Shown piece after piece: positions 5,411 through 6,541 of a stretch of DNA of 6,541 nt (positions are counted from its first letter, which is position 1; each line of letters begins with the position of its first letter). The notes below the pieces were generated by a model. It did not search any database. It saw only the letters and a program-made list of their open reading frames with translations, and was not told the DNA's origin. The stretch is taken from the NCBI GenBank assembly GCA_018262875.1, contig JADFDL010000095.1, positions 1 through 6,541 of the forward strand, given 5' to 3'. Source of the DNA: Rhodocyclaceae bacterium. GTDB lineage: Bacteria; Pseudomonadota; Gammaproteobacteria; Burkholderiales; Rhodocyclaceae. A program made the translations under genes and the position numbers.

Positions 5411-5468
5411 ATAGCGCCGATTTGACCGTCAGCTTGCGGGCGCTTAACAAATACGGCTAAAGCGAGGG
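5411..5468 (+). ncRNA. SAM-II (SAM-alpha) riboswitch
   Basis: The RNA reads P1 5' strand AGCGCC (5413-5418), then GATTTGACCGTC and AGCTTGC, then P1 3' strand GGCGCT (5439-5444), then TTAACAAATACGGCTAAAG. P1 pairs fully over 6 bp. The pseudoknot P2 forms between CCGT (5426-5429) in the loop and ACGG (5453-5456) downstream. The U-rich ATTTG (5420-5424) and the CAAAT (5448-5452) correspond to the loop and helix segments that build the ligand site. The layout and the invariant-looking ATTT, CTTGC, AAAT and GCTAAA elements match the SAM-II class known mainly from alphaproteobacterial met genes. It binds S-adenosylmethionine. The position directly before metX fits that role. Confidence 0.9.
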
Positions 5469-5491
5469 CGACCCAGTCCAGCGCTCAGCCG
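5454..5491 (+). promoter_or_regulatory. Possible antiterminator pairing in the metX leader
   Basis: CGGCT (5454-5458) can pair with AGCCG (5487-5491), and AGCG (5461-5464) with CGCT (5482-5485), separated by a small internal loop. This 9-bp helix uses the 3' strand of riboswitch P2 and the loop of the terminator, so it competes with the pseudoknot and disturbs the terminator hairpin. That would give SAM-dependent termination. The pairing is visible in the sequence; its function is inference. Confidence 0.45.
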
Positions 5492-5505
5492 ACTGGGTTT
5501 TTTAT
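5471..5505 (+). terminator. Intrinsic terminator between riboswitch and metX
   Basis: ACCCAGTC (5471-5478) pairs perfectly with GACTGGGT (5491-5498) across a 12-nt loop, and the stem runs into six T residues (5498-5503). It ends only 4-6 nt before the metX start codon, so termination here removes the metX coding region from the transcript. Because it lies inside the metX leader after the riboswitch, it is probably an attenuator rather than only the end of the ptsI unit. Confidence 0.92.
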
Positions 5506-5508
5506 TGC

Positions 5509-6541
5509 ATGACAGACACGACCGACAGCGTAGGCGAGGTACAGCCGCAACGCGCCCATTTCGATAGCCCGCTGATTTTGGCGGGAGGCGCGGTGCTGCC
5601 GGCGTTCGACCTGGTCTACGAGACCTACGGCGAATTGAACGTGTCGCGCTCGAATGCGGTGCTGGTCTGCCATGCCCTGTCGGGCAACCACCATCTCGCC
5701 GGCTGGCATGCGGACAATCCGAAGGGCATCGGCTGGTGGGACAACCTGGTCGGTCCGGGCAAGCCGCTCGATACGCGCAAATTCTTCGTCGTCGGCGTGA
5801 ACAACCTCGGCGGCTGCTACGGCTCGACCGGCCCGGTGTCGGCCAACCCGGCCACCGGCAAGCCCTGGGGCGCCGATTTCCCCATGGTCATCGTCGAAGA
5901 CTGGGTGGCTTCCCAGGCCCGGCTGGCGGATCGCCTTGGTATCGAGGCCTGGGCGGCGGTGATCGGCGGCAGCCTGGGCGGCATGCAGGCGATGCAGTGG
6001 ACGCTGGAATACCCGGAGCGCATTCGCCACGCCTTGGTCATTGCTTCGGCGCCCAAGCTGACGGCGCAGAACATCGCCTTCAATGAAGTGGCGCGCCAGG
6101 CCATCCTCACCGACCCGGACTTCCACGGCGGGCACTATTACGAGCATGGCGTCGTGCCGGTCCGGGGGCTTCGGCTGGCGCGCATGCTCGGCCACATCAC
6201 CTACCTGTCCGACGACCAGATGGCGGAGAAGTTCGGCCGCAAATTGCGCCAGGAAGCGCTGCAGTTCAATTACGCCGCGGATTTCGAGATCGAGTCTTAC
6301 CTGCGCTACCAGGGCGACAAGTTCGCCGGCTTCTTCGACGCCAATACCTATCTCATCACCACCAAGGCGCTCGACTATTTCGATCCGGCGCGCGATTTCG
6401 ATGGCAACCTCGCCGCGGCGCTGGCGCGCGCGCGCGCGGATTTCCTCGTCGTCTCCTTCTCGACCGACTGGCGCTTCGCGCCGGAGCGTTCGCGCGAGAT
6501 CGTCTTCGGCCTGGTGCACAACGGCCTGGACGCGAGCTATG
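5509..6541 (+). CDS. metX: Homoserine O-acyltransferase, probably succinyl-type (3' end outside window)
   Basis: MetX acylates homoserine, the committed step of methionine synthesis. The frame from ATG 5509 is open to the window end and gives 344 residues; the family is about 370-380, so about 30 or more residues are missing. Landmarks are the N-terminal [48 protein letters not shown] (98-109), the nucleophile elbow GGSLGGMQ (Ser155) and [15 protein letters not shown] with the charge-relay Asp320. The catalytic His lies beyond the window. The Arg322 in DWRF is the form I know from MetX proteins annotated as homoserine O-succinyltransferases; acetyl-CoA enzymes usually have Leu there, so succinyl-CoA use is likely. 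There is no strong Shine-Dalgarno sequence: the only G-rich stretch is CTGGG at 5493-5497 in the terminator arm, 11 nt upstream of the ATG. Expression is probably set by the upstream SAM-II leader. Confidence 0.94.
   Translation, partial: MTDTTDSVGEVQPQRAHFDSPLILAGGAVLPAFDLVYETYGELNVSRSNAVLVCHALSGNHHLAGWHADNPKGIGWWDNLVGPGKPLDTRKFFVVGVNNLGGCYGSTGPVSANPATGKPWGADFPMVIVEDWVASQARLADRLGIEAWAAVIGGSLGGMQAMQWTLEYPERIRHALVIASAPKLTAQNIAFNEVARQAILTDPDFHGGHYYEHGVVPVRGLRLARMLGHITYLSDDQMAEKFGRKLRQEALQFNYAADFEIESYLRYQGDKFAGFFDANTYLITTKALDYFDPARDFDGNLAAALARARADFLVVSFSTDWRFAPERSREIVFGLVHNGLDASY

Noticed and set aside
3010..5412. An 800-codon open frame on the minus strand opposite EIIA, ptsH and ptsI
   Set aside because: It is antisense to three confidently identified genes, shows low-complexity Ala/Arg/Gln/Leu composition and no recognisable domain. 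Such frames arise from GC-rich third positions.
6424..6438. 15-nt alternating GC run in metX as a Z-DNA or phase-variation tract
   Set aside because: It encodes an ordinary Ala-Arg repeat in a GC-rich gene and is too short and common in such genomes to claim switching.
5485..6519. A 344-codon open frame on the minus strand opposite metX
   Set aside because: It would run through the terminator and is antisense to metX along its whole length. The composition is typical of a shadow frame.
1..6541. A new defence, phage or mobile-island system
   Set aside because: Every long gene is a recognised core-metabolism family. There are no transposases, integrases, tRNAs or toxin-antitoxin-like pairs.

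Overview
The window is about 6.5 kb of GC-rich, densely coding chromosomal DNA from a betaproteobacterium. All genes are on the plus strand. The assignment rests on three observations: the proteobacterial glutathione pair gshA-gshB next to an EIIA(Man)-HPr-EI phosphorelay with no sugar permease, HPr and EI sequences of betaproteobacterial style, and a MetX of the DWRF type. A Rhodocyclales-like genus is my best guess but is not proven. The region reads as core metabolic chromosome with small palindromic repeats inserted. It is not a phage, plasmid or defence island.

Layout. Bases 1-603 are the 3' part of gshA (glutamate-cysteine ligase). A 103-bp gap holds a strong palindrome and a G-rich ribosome-binding region. 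Next comes gshB (glutathione synthetase, 707-1651). Overlapping its end is an apbE-type lipoprotein gene (FAD:protein FMN transferase, 1639-2757). The start of apbE is built on a 73-bp inverted repeat of the widespread 'NHRGHREHR' intergenic type, and the right arm of that repeat encodes the hydrophobic core of the lipoprotein signal peptide. A second, smaller palindrome is embedded in frame near the 3' end of apbE. A 61-codon gene for a single-pass membrane protein (2754-2939) overlaps the apbE stop codon. After a short gap with a probable promoter come the tightly overlapping EIIA(Man)-like gene (2998-3402), ptsH (3389-3658) and ptsI (3655-5379).

From 5376 to 5508 there is a compact regulatory region. 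A promoter with a perfect TTGACA -35 box overlaps the ptsI stop codon. It is followed by an RNA that matches the SAM-II (SAM-alpha) riboswitch and then by an intrinsic terminator. This leader controls metX (5509 to beyond the window end), a homoserine O-acyltransferase that probably uses succinyl-CoA, giving S-adenosylmethionine feedback on methionine synthesis.

How the genes work together. gshA and gshB make glutathione. ApbE covalently flavinylates exported redox proteins. The EI-HPr-EIIA chain has intact phosphorylation residues (EI His193, HPr His15 and Ser46, EIIA His9) but no transporter here, so it is probably regulatory. metX begins a separately controlled methionine unit. The most notable items are the riboswitch-terminator leader and the repeat-derived signal peptide of ApbE.
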